Assembly (NCBI GenBank): GCA_016281605.1
Contig: JAEEJA010000019.1
Coordinates: 34,792 to 98,791 of the forward strand
Source of the DNA: Lachnospiraceae bacterium
Lineage (GTDB): Bacteria > Bacillota > Clostridia > Lachnospirales > Lachnospiraceae
Direction of reading: 5' to 3'
Length of the DNA stretch: 64,000 nt
In this document: piece after piece, positions 53,418-63,100 of the stretch
Layout of the letters: every line of letters starts with the position of its first letter
Numbering within the stretch: the stretch's first letter is position 1
Notes under the pieces: generated by a model
Database searches by the model: none
What the model saw: the letters and a program-made list of their open reading frames with translations, nothing else
Told to the model about the DNA's origin: nothing
Position numbers and translations under genes: made by a program

Positions 53418-56400
53418 GTGGCAGAGTGGAATGAAAATCAAAAAAGAGTAATAGATTGGAGAAATGCAAACCTCCTTGTATCTGCGGCAGCAGGTTCCGG
53501 AAAAACAGCAGCTCTTATAGAGCGTATAGTAAGGATGATAATTGAGGATAAGTTAGATGTAGATAATCTTATTGTCGTTACATTTACCAAGGCTGCTGCA
53601 GGAGAGATGAAGGAAAGACTTGAGAAGGAGCTTTTAAATCAGATATCATTACTGGACGCAGATGCGGATCATAAGTTAATAGAGAGACTTGAAAAGCAGA
53701 TAACCATGACTAATTCTGCTCAGATTTGTACTATCGACAGCTTTTGTAAATTTATAATTAATAATTATTTCTATGAGTGTGAGGGACTTGATCCAAGTGT
53801 ATCGATTTTAGATGAAGATGAGGGGGTGCTTCTACTCGATAAAGCGCTTGAAAAGACAATTGATAAAAGATATGAGGATGAGGATAGTGAAGAACTTGAT
53901 AACATAATCAATTGCCTTTCGGGATGGAAGGATATAAGTGGTTTTAAAGGCTTGATTGTAAAGCTTTACAGACAAATACTTACAAATCCTGTTCCTGAAA
54001 AGTTATTAAGAGATATAGAGTGCTTTTATGATATAGAGTCCGAAAATTGGGACAGACTCTATAATACCGACTCTGATAATTATATATATAATCCGGATAA
54101 TTGGATGGAAAATCTTATCGATGATGTATGTTCGTCTGTCAAGACGTGTATTTCTATGGCGGAAAAGGCGAAGGAAAAGCTGGAAGGGTATGAGTGCTTC
54201 AATAAGAACATAGATTTAATTGAAAATGATATAAACAAGTTAAAACTAATATTAAAGTCAGATAATGATAGAGGTAAACCAACATTTAACGAGTTATATG
54301 ATAGATTAGAATCTACTTCCTTTGATAGATTTACGACGTCCAGAAATCTTAATGATGAAGAAAAAAAAGCAAAGGATGATGCTAAAAAGTATCGTGATTA
54401 TTATGCTCTCTCCTCCGGAAAGATAAATGTAATTACAAATGATTACTTTATGCTTTCTTTTGAAGAATTAAAAGAATCACTTATGCATGAAAGAAGCTTT
54501 GTTAATGCAATTATAAAAACTCTAAGAACTCTTCATGAAGAGTTTAGTCGTCTTAAGCATGATAATACTGTTATGGACTTTAATGATATAGAGCATATTG
54601 CATTAAGTATTCTTACGGTCGAAGATAATGAAGGCAATCTAAAACCCTCTTTAATTGCTCGTGATTTAGGGAAAAAGTATACTCATATAATGATAGATGA
54701 ATATCAGGACAGTAATCTTTTACAGGAAGCAATTCTTATGTCCATAAAAGGTGAAACTGTATCTAAAAGACCTTTCGTATTCATGGTAGGAGATGTAAAG
54801 CAAAGTATATACAGCTTTAGGTCAGCCAGGCCCGACCTCTTTATAAAAAAGTATGATACCTATGAGAAAGAAAATGAATATATTGAAAAGGCTGATAGTT
54901 CTCGTGAAGGTAAGGAGATTCTTATAAATCTTGATAGAAATTATCGAAGTCGTGAAAATGTACTGGAAACATCTAATACTATATTTAGTAAGCTGATGAC
55001 AAAGAACTTTGGAGGAATAGATTATGATGATTCTGCCTCTCTTAAGTACGGCGGACTGTATGGCGAAAGAGATAATCTGTATAACTCTGAACTAATGCTT
55101 GTAGATACAACAGTAGTTAGAGATGATAATGATAATTTATTTACAAAAGCACAGGCAATGGCAGCAGCTATCGGAAAGAGAATTTATGAATTGATGTCCG
55201 ATGAATCGATGCTTATTTCTGATAGAGATGAAGATAATAATCCTGTTAAAAGAAGAGTTTGCTATAAGGATATCGTGATACTGTTAAGAAGCACTTCGTC
55301 ATTTGCAGAGCAGTATAAAAAGACACTTGAAGAGATGGGGATTCCGGTTATTAGTGAGAGTAAAACCGGATTTTTTGAGGCCCATGAAATTCAAAACCTG
55401 ATTTCATATCTTAAAATAATTGATAATCCTTTGCAGGATATCCCTCTTGCAAATGTACTTAAGTCATCATTTGTAGGTATAAGTGAACATACATTGGCAA
55501 ATATCAGAATAATAGCAAAAGAAGAAAGATATTATTATCATGCTCTTCTTAGGTATGTAGATACCTATAAGGATGATAAACGGAGAAAAGAAATACCTAA
55601 GCTTTTAATCTTTTTAGAGAAACTTGCACTTTACCGAAAAAAAGCAAAGACAACCGATGTCTATGAAATATTATATGATTTATATTATACAGAGGGGTAT
55701 TATGATCTTTGTACAGTTCAGAAAGATGGAGAAAAAAAACAGGCAAACCTTGATGCACTTCTGAAGAAAACTTATAGCTTTATATCAAGTGGAAGCAGAA
55801 GTATATATGAATATGTAGATTTTATAGATAGTCTAAAAAGCGGTAATATTGACATGGGAGAAGCGGGTCTTATGGGAGAAGGAAGCGATGCTGTAAGAAT
55901 AATGACCATACATAAGAGTAAGGGTCTGGAATTTCCTATAGTTTTTGTTTCAAATCTTGGAAATGATTTTAATCTAAAAGACTCCGGTGATAAGTGTATA
56001 ATAGATGATAAATACGGGCTTGGAGTAGATGATTTTAATTACGATCTTCATACTAAAAAAACTTTTACATTTAAAAAGTACCTTGCCCAAAGAACAAAGA
56101 AGCTTTCTAAGGAAGAAGAGCAAAGAGTACTTTATGTAGCACTTACCAGAGCTAAAGAAAAACTTATAATGGTTGGTGATTTTAGAGCCGGCTTAAAAGA
56201 GGATAAAGAAATTGCAGATTCGTATACTGAATTATTTGATAAGCATGCTCAAGCTTATTTGACAGATTATAAGGAGCTTGAATCCAAGTCCAACTATCTG
56301 GACTGGATACTTGGATGTTTCTATGAGGAAATAGATTTTATGCCGCTGGTTTCTGCCTATGTTGAACAGTTAAGTATATACAGACTTCATAGTGATAAAT

Positions 56401-57296
56401 CCACATTAAGAGCTGATAAACTTGATTTAATGTATGAGTATCCAAGTCTTTCCATAAGGATACTGCATAGAGATAATGTTTTAGAGTATGATTCAACAAA
56501 GGCTACAGATGAAAAAAAGAGAAAAGAGAGTAAAACTAAGATATTTGATGAAAGCATAAGTTTGCAGATAGTAAAGCTTTTAAGAGCTCAAAGGGATTAT
56601 CACTATCCATATGAAGAAGAAAGGCTTACAAAGGCAAAGAAAAGCGTTTCAGAACTAAAGAATACTTCATATCAAAGTGAAGGCTTTACATTGATGCATA
56701 GTGATTTCGAAGAAAACTATCCTACGACTGCGCTGAAGCAAATAGATAACAGTAGTATAGATGGGGCTTCTCTCGGAACTCTTTACCATATCTTTATGTT
56801 TGATTTTGATTTTACTCATGCAAAAGATTATCAGGATGAAGCATATATAGAGAGTTGCATAGAGAAACTTATAAAAAAAGAGGTAATTACAAAAGAGCAG
56901 GCAGATAACCTTGATAAGAAAAAGTTTGTATCGCTGTCCCAAAATTCGGACTACTCATTAATTGAACGAATAATGAGCGCTGCTGTAAAAGGGAAGTGCT
57001 TTAAAGAGCAGCCCTTTTTGAAAGAATATGTGATAGATGGTAAAAAAACAATAGTTCAGGGTATCATAGATCTTTTCTTTGTAGACGATGACGGAGAACT
57101 AATACTTATAGATTATAAGACAGATAAGATGTCAGGTAATCCAAATTGGTTTAAAAATAAACTTATCGACAGGTATAAGGAGCAGTTTAAATATTACTCT
57201 GAAGCTCTCGAAGGTCTCCTTAAAAAAAGAGTGAAGGAGATGTATATATATTCCTTCACTCTGGATAAATTTATAAATGTAACAATCGATAATTAG
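53418..57296 (+). CDS. addA: AddAB helicase-nuclease, subunit AddA
   Basis: UvrD-like 3'-5' helicase fused to a RecB-type nuclease. Motifs in order: WNENQKRVI, Walker A SAAAGSGKTAAL, FTKAAAGEMKERL, MIDEYQDSNLLQE (Walker B), GDVKQSIYSFRSARP, LDRNYRSRENVL, MTIHKSKGLEFPIVFVSN and YVALTRAKEKL. The C-terminal nuclease motif is LILIDYKTDKM near residue 1230. The 1292-aa length is in range. Translation starts at GTG 53418, with GGAGGAG upstream. It ends with a terminator at 57307. Confidence 0.95.
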   Translation: MAEWNENQKRVIDWRNANLLVSAAAGSGKTAALIERIVRMIIEDKLDVDNLIVVTFTKAAAGEMKERLEKELLNQISLLDADADHKLIERLEKQITMTNSAQICTIDSFCKFIINNYFYECEGLDPSVSILDEDEGVLLLDKALEKTIDKRYEDEDSEELDNIINCLSGWKDISGFKGLIVKLYRQILTNPVPEKLLRDIECFYDIESENWDRLYNTDSDNYIYNPDNWMENLIDDVCSSVKTCISMAEKAKEKLEGYECFNKNIDLIENDINKLKLILKSDNDRGKPTFNELYDRLESTSFDRFTTSRNLNDEEKKAKDDAKKYRDYYALSSGKINVITNDYFMLSFEELKESLMHERSFVNAIIKTLRTLHEEFSRLKHDNTVMDFNDIEHIALSILTVEDNEGNLKPSLIARDLGKKYTHIMIDEYQDSNLLQEAILMSIKGETVSKRPFVFMVGDVKQSIYSFRSARPDLFIKKYDTYEKENEYIEKADSSREGKEILINLDRNYRSRENVLETSNTIFSKLMTKNFGGIDYDDSASLKYGGLYGERDNLYNSELMLVDTTVVRDDNDNLFTKAQAMAAAIGKRIYELMSDESMLISDRDEDNNPVKRRVCYKDIVILLRSTSSFAEQYKKTLEEMGIPVISESKTGFFEAHEIQNLISYLKIIDNPLQDIPLANVLKSSFVGISEHTLANIRIIAKEERYYYHALLRYVDTYKDDKRRKEIPKLLIFLEKLALYRKKAKTTDVYEILYDLYYTEGYYDLCTVQKDGEKKQANLDALLKKTYSFISSGSRSIYEYVDFIDSLKSGNIDMGEAGLMGEGSDAVRIMTIHKSKGLEFPIVFVSNLGNDFNLKDSGDKCIIDDKYGLGVDDFNYDLHTKKTFTFKKYLAQRTKKLSKEEEQRVLYVALTRAKEKLIMVGDFRAGLKEDKEIADSYTELFDKHAQAYLTDYKELESKSNYLDWILGCFYEEIDFMPLVSAYVEQLSIYRLHSDKSTLRADKLDLMYEYPSLSIRILHRDNVLEYDSTKATDEKKRKESKTKIFDESISLQIVKLLRAQRDYHYPYEEERLTKAKKSVSELKNTSYQSEGFTLMHSDFEENYPTTALKQIDNSSIDGASLGTLYHIFMFDFDFTHAKDYQDEAYIESCIEKLIKKEVITKEQADNLDKKKFVSLSQNSDYSLIERIMSAAVKGKCFKEQPFLKEYVIDGKKTIVQGIIDLFFVDDDGELILIDYKTDKMSGNPNWFKNKLIDRYKEQFKYYSEALEGLLKKRVKEMYIYSFTLDKFINVTIDN

Positions 57297-57306
57297 TAAC
57301 TTTTTT

Positions 57307-57339
57307 CAGTCGGAGAGACAATTTCCGGCTGTTTTTTTT
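57307..57339 (+). terminator. Rho-independent terminator after addA
   Basis: CAGTCGGA / TCCGGCTG stem (one G-U), 9-base loop, then eight T. On the - strand the hairpin is followed by A, so it does not serve the - strand gene. Confidence 0.88.
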
Positions 57340-57344
57340 GTGTC

Positions 57345-59678
57345 CTACTCATCACTAATACGTTTATTTACGATATTATAAATCATACTGATAGCAAAAC
57401 AAAGAATACCGCTTATAAGGAAGCAAAGAGCTCTTGTTATGGTACTTCTGTATTCAATATCAACCACCATAAGCTTTATAATACTTATAAAGGAGAGGGC
57501 AAGTCCATAATAACGAAGTGCTTTATACTTCCAAATAAAACCGCCTAGTATCGAGATTATTGAAAAGACAAAGCAACATATACTTATCAGGTAACCCGGA
57601 GTTTCAAAAGAAAACAGTATGCATATCATAAGGACTGTAAATTTTAAGCCTACATATATACCGAAGATAACATTTTTTCGATCTTGCAAAAGGTTATGTG
57701 CATTTACCATGAAGATTCCTACACCTGTTATGATATAGAGGAAGTGAAGAAAATCATCGTCTGAGTCATATATAAGTGCCATAAGCAGGGCAAACATCAG
57801 TATTGCATTTATTATACAGGTAACTACTCTTATAGCAATGTGTGTCTTGACTAAATGCATGGAAAAACCGGTTTTATTTACATACGTATTTAGGACTCCC
57901 GCAAAAAGGATAATCATGTAAAGTGCTATTTCTTCATCTATGATATCATTATTGGCAAAACATGCAAATATCGCAATTACAGCAGCACACTGAAAGATAT
58001 GGAAGATGATTTTAATAACTGTGTGTTCCTCGCCCATCTTTGACTTATTAGCAATAATCATCATTACATTGTAAAGGATTACAATTATCAAAAGGGCAAA
58101 TGCTTTATATATTGGATTTATATCGGTATTAAATATAAATACAAAGGATAAAAGCAGGGAAGAAAGCTTATATCGCATATCCTTCTTTACATATCCCATT
58201 ATCATAAAAGGAAGTGCAATTAATATACATCCTGTGTTTTTCTGTAAGGGAAGTATGAGGTTTGAGCTTATACATATTCCAAGAGTTGTAAATATGTATA
58301 GGATAATCATATCCGGTTTATAAAGCTCTTTCTTTTCATTCCTGTAATCATACTCTATGTAGATAAGTAAGATTATTGGAAGTGCTATACCGATTAGACC
58401 GGAAACAGTAGAGCGGGTATCCGAATTTTCGAAAAGGTACTGTGCAGGTATGGTTGTAATAACACCCGCCAGAATATAGTAAATAATGGAGAAAAGACCT
58501 TTAAGCTTTTCTCTTTTAAACTGTATCAGTAAAATCATAACCAAAAGGTATATGATAAGAGCTATAGCAGAGTAAGCCAGGGGGTGCGCAAGAGAAAGAT
58601 TACCGAGATTTATAAGTTCATCTATCCTAGAGTACCCTTCTCCCAAATAAGAGTGTGTCGAGTAAAATATATATGAAACAGTTGACACTATTAGCTTACC
58701 AAGAAGAATGGAACAGCTTATAATATTTGTAATGTGATTTATTATGGTATGTTTTGTGTCATTCATCAGCATGATAATATAAACCATGCTGCCAACTATA
58801 AAGTAGATAGTTAATATAAATATGTTTAAGGCAGAGCCTGAGGTTACACCAAATGCAACAGATACCAGTAATCCTGCCTGACCTATGATATGAAATACAC
58901 CTGACTCTTTTACAGCAAAGTAAATCGTTGCAAATATCCATAAAAGAAGCATGATATATAAAACATAGTTATTCAGTGCATGGAAGTATACATTGCTCAG
59001 AAAAAGTGTTATAAATACTGCTCCGCAGCCGCAACCTGCTATAGCCAGACCGAAGGTATCATAGCGGGTCTTCTTTATGATTGCAAAGCCACCTAAAAGC
59101 AGTGTGAAGCTAAAGACAAACAGCAGTCCTACTTTGAGACCGGTTGTAAGGTAATCTGAAACTACCGTAGCAAAGAGGATAAGGCTTATAAATATAAGTA
59201 TGGATGCAGAAACTGCCATTATCCTGCCGCCTAGCTTTGATTCCATAGTCTCTTTCTGGGGTTTGCTAACACCCGAAGAAGGAGTTGGATACGAAGTCGG
59301 ATACCTGGTCGGTGACTGTGCCTGTGCCGATGCCGGGGTGGGCTGTGCCTGTGTCGGCGTCGGAGTAGGAGTAGACTGTGCTTGTGCCGATGCCATGGTA
59401 GGCTGTGCCGTCGACGGAGTAGGAGTAGGTTGTGCTTGTGTAGGAGAAGACGAATAATAAGATGTATCCGGAACAGTATAGGATGGAGTAGGTACAGTAG
59501 TAGGAGTGGATTCAGGTGTTACTGCTTCATCAGTCTCCATATTATCCAGAGCATTTTTTAAAGAATTGAGCTCTATGGAGATGCGATTTATCCCCATTTT
59601 AAGGGACATCAATTCATCTTCTGCCATTTTTATCCTATTTTTTAAGTTTTCTTTAGAATCTATATTTTGATCAGGCAT
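57345..59678 (-). CDS. DUF2339-type multi-pass membrane protein
   Basis: A 777-aa protein with a coiled-coil-like N-terminus (about residues 8-50), then a low-complexity Pro/Thr/Ala/Gln segment (about 55-140) containing repeats such as PTPTPTQAQPTP and SAQAQS. Roughly twenty membrane helices follow. The layout (coiled coil, Pro-rich linker, GGRIMAVSASILIFISLIL, many helices) is that of the DUF2339 family. Biochemical function is unknown. Stop TAA lies close to the addA terminator. The + strand ORF 59200-59457 is a shadow of the repeat. Confidence 0.78.
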   Translation of the reverse strand: MPDQNIDSKENLKNRIKMAEDELMSLKMGINRISIELNSLKNALDNMETDEAVTPESTPTTVPTPSYTVPDTSYYSSSPTQAQPTPTPSTAQPTMASAQAQSTPTPTPTQAQPTPASAQAQSPTRYPTSYPTPSSGVSKPQKETMESKLGGRIMAVSASILIFISLILFATVVSDYLTTGLKVGLLFVFSFTLLLGGFAIIKKTRYDTFGLAIAGCGCGAVFITLFLSNVYFHALNNYVLYIMLLLWIFATIYFAVKESGVFHIIGQAGLLVSVAFGVTSGSALNIFILTIYFIVGSMVYIIMLMNDTKHTIINHITNIISCSILLGKLIVSTVSYIFYSTHSYLGEGYSRIDELINLGNLSLAHPLAYSAIALIIYLLVMILLIQFKREKLKGLFSIIYYILAGVITTIPAQYLFENSDTRSTVSGLIGIALPIILLIYIEYDYRNEKKELYKPDMIILYIFTTLGICISSNLILPLQKNTGCILIALPFMIMGYVKKDMRYKLSSLLLSFVFIFNTDINPIYKAFALLIIVILYNVMMIIANKSKMGEEHTVIKIIFHIFQCAAVIAIFACFANNDIIDEEIALYMIILFAGVLNTYVNKTGFSMHLVKTHIAIRVVTCIINAILMFALLMALIYDSDDDFLHFLYIITGVGIFMVNAHNLLQDRKNVIFGIYVGLKFTVLMICILFSFETPGYLISICCFVFSIISILGGFIWKYKALRYYGLALSFISIIKLMVVDIEYRSTITRALCFLISGILCFAISMIYNIVNKRISDE

Positions 59679-59742
59679 AGATAATCCTCCACTTTTTTTA
59701 TTTCCGATTGTCTGAGATAATTCTTAGCTTGCTTATCTACTG

Positions 59743-59771
59743 ATTATAATTGTTAAAATGTGTAATTGCAA
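59743..59771 (-). promoter_or_regulatory. Sigma-A promoter of the DUF2339 gene
   Basis: On the - strand: TTGCAA, 17-base spacer, TATAAT, 65 bases before the start codon. Confidence 0.75.
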
Positions 59772-60017
59772 GAATATTTACCTTTCGGTCTGTTTCGAAC
59801 TTTTTTTCAGTAAAAAACTTCAAAATTATTAAAAAAGACTTGAAAAATTCTAAAAAAAGTATAAAATAATAAATATATATGTGATCTTGAATAAAAATAA
59901 AAAAATTATATTGTTAATAATATGATACAATTATACAAAATCAAAAAGAATAAAGATGGAAGATGTATAATTGTATTTGTATTTATTCTTATATGTAAGC
60001 AGGTATCGTGGAATTTA

Positions 60018-60045
60018 TTTACCGGCTTACATTTGATGTTATAAT
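60018..60045 (+). promoter_or_regulatory. Probable promoter of the adhesin gene
   Basis: TTTACC, 16-base spacer, TATAAT. It would leave a leader of about 110 bases. The -35 is inside the 59994-60031 hairpin arm. Confidence 0.5.
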
Positions 60046-60162
60046 GCGTATTATCGGGGGTTTTCATAGGAAGATTTTATCGGGAGAATCCATAAAGATA
60101 GTAAATCACTTTTAATCAGTTAATCTACTTTTTTAAATCAAAACATTTTTAGGAGGAAGAGT

Positions 60163-63100
60163 ATGAAGGTTACTAAAAAGCAACTATTCAACAAAAGAAC
60201 ATCAAGACGAGTGCTTTCCTGGCTGATTGCATTGGCCATGCTTCTTACAAGCGTGGTAGTGCCGACTGTCTATAAAAGCAAGGTCGCAAAGGCTAAAGTG
60301 GGAGATACTATAGCACTTGGAGCTGTTAGCTGGAACGGTGAAAAAACCGAGTATACATTTCCGGATGTAACAGCCAATGTGACAGGAAAGCAAACTGTTT
60401 TCACAATTAATGTTGAGAATGGCGGAACATTTAGGATAAACAGTTCAAATACAGATTCTGTTGCTGTTTTAAATGCCATGAAAGAAGGCAGACTTGACGG
60501 AAATGTAAAGTTAGGTGATGAGATAAAGTATTCATCAGATATTGAAGCTGATAAAGATTTAACATCGCTTACATTTATAGGAAATTCATATAATGGTATA
60601 ACAGGTACTCAGATAGAGAATTTTATAAAGGGACTTTCATTTTACAGAAATGGTGCATCAAAAACAGATGAGCATAAGGTTTCTGTAATGGCTAACAGTG
60701 TATTACTTGATGGTGAGATGGGTGCTTTGGTTATCGATGGTAAGATCCATTATTACAGGCATGTTTCCATAACTTCCGGACAAAAGGATTTTTCATGGTA
60801 TTCCGCTTATAATGCATCCAAAAAGCAATTATTTAACGGTATGAGAGGATATCTGGCTACCATTACCTCCTCAAATGAGCAAAATTATGTTTATCATTAT
60901 ACACAAAGTGTTAACGGCGGCTCTGCTTCTACGGATACAACATGGATAGGTGGTATCAGACCCCGTAAAAGCGTAATGGACTCTAATAATCTTTGGGATA
61001 TACTGGAATATTCCATATATGATGAGGATAATGCTAATCCGGGTGCAGGAGCATCGGGCGCAGGAACTACAAATGATGATAACAGGACATGGTACTGGGC
61101 ATGTGGTCCTGAAGCCGGACAAAGCTTTTATGTAACTAATGATACCGGTACAAAAGATGCTTCACTCAACAATTCTTCCACGAGAGATATAGATTTTGAT
61201 GCTTGGAATGACAGTGAGCCTGATAATACCTGGGCAAGTGATTCAGAACCTTATTATAACGAGTATTATGCCTCTGATCCTATAAAAGCTGCAAATGAAT
61301 ATTTTTATAAAAATAATCATCAGGAATATGTCCTTGAATATGGTTTTGGTGGAGAGGGATTATGGAATGATTATAATCCATATAATACACCTTTTACATC
61401 AGGTGGAATCAGTGGATATATAGTGGAATTCAGTCCTTATAACTTAAATGACGATGATCCTGATAATGATGCCGACGAGGATACACCGACTATAAGTGAT
61501 GAAAAGATAATTGTTATTGATAGAAAGCTTGCTTCTGCTACACTCGATAAAAAGACTGTAGTAGCAGGAGAGCCTGTAAGCGTTGCTACATGGACCGGTA
61601 ATGATATGACAGAGGGAGTAACAGCTACAGATAGTAATGCAGAATATCAATGGCAGATATATGATACTGATCTTTCTGTATGGAAGGACATATCAGGTGC
61701 TACAGAGCTTTCATATACTCCGGTAGCTTCAGATATCGGAAAGAGCCTTAGGGTAAAGGTATCTAATGGTACAGATAATGGTAATGATTATCCCGGAAGT
61801 GTTTATGTGGGATTGTCAAGCTCAGAAGATTCTGCCGATCCTGATGACCCGGGTGTACCGGTGGTTGCTTCACTTCTTCCCATAACTTATGCGGAGATTC
61901 TCAAGGATGGTACAAAGGTTGTAGATGGAGATAAGGTAAAAGTTGGAGATGTTATTTCGATAAATGTAAATAATATCAAAGCTACTGACGCCTCAGTCAA
62001 TGATACGGATGTTGATGAGATCGTAAACTATCAATGGTATATACTAAATGATGATGATAAACTTACTGCAATTACGGGAGCAACCTCATCTGTTTATACG
62101 GTAGAAGCTACGGCAGCAGGCAAAGAAGTTATATGTAAGGTTTCTGCGAAGTCTGCAAGTGTGAAATTTAAAGATGGAGTATATGTAGGGACTAATGTCG
62201 AAAGCATAACCGATCCGGATGCAAAGACTGAGCTTGAAGGTTTGGATGTAGAAAAGATTGCAGTAACCATAAGTGGAGATGATATTTATATTAGTCTTGT
62301 AGATGCTCAAAAATCGGATACCGATGCTTCAGCAGTAAAAGCCTTATCAGATTATAAAGTTTCAAATGATGAGGATAGTTCCGATGTAACAGATGAATTA
62401 GGAAAATATGTAAATGTAGATGTTACTGATCTTAATAATGTTACAAAGCCGGGCGATGTAACACTGACATTAGAAGGTAATAATGGCAATGTCGATTGGA
62501 CTAACTGCGATATAACGGTTCATGTATATGATAATGTTGATGAAGAGAATCAACCGGAGTATACATATACACATACTAATCATGATGCCAAGATAATATC
62601 AAATAATATCAGAATCACGATGACAAGAGCAAAAGAGTTACTTGAATTATCAAAGACTGATTATGATAATTATCTTAAAACACTCTTTAAAGAATTTATG
62701 ATTAAGGTTTGGTATGATGATAGTCTTGTGATCGATTATGAAACAGATGCTTATGGAGATAATACCCAATTAGTCATAAAGCAGACGCCATATTCGGGTT
62801 ATTATCATGATTTATTTAAATATAAAAATAATACTTCATTTGATCAAAGAGGAGAAGAAGATTTATCATACGATACACCTTATACTTTGACATTTGAATA
62901 TCATTATACTTCTGAATTATGGTCAAATACGGTAGAAACTAATCCTACCATCACAATTTATGATGATACTGTAGCTAAGTCACCTATAGTTTCTGCGACC
63001 ATAGTTAAGTCAGGAGAAAGTACACCGGCAACAACACTTAAGCCGGGTGATACTATCACTATTCTTAATAACAGTATAAAAGCGGAGAATACAGATACTA

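Larger units (their letters stand above)
59679..60162. other. 484-base divergent intergenic region
   Basis: An AT-rich spacer between the divergent DUF2339 and adhesin genes. It holds one - strand promoter (59743-59771), a probable + strand promoter (60018-60045) and a hairpin (TGTAAGC...GCTTACA with an inner GGTA/TACC, 59994-60031) overlapping the -35 of the + promoter. Two similar words, ATCGGGGG and ATCGGGAG, follow in the leader. No gene was seen in it. Confidence 0.6.

Noticed and set aside
59200-59457. 85-aa + strand ORF rich in Cys, Ala, Gly and Val
   Set aside because: It is the antisense shadow of the Pro/Thr/Gln repeat in the DUF2339 gene.
59994-60162. Possible c-di-GMP or other riboswitch in the adhesin leader
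   Set aside because: A hairpin and two ATCGGGRG words are present but no conserved core of any riboswitch class could be matched.
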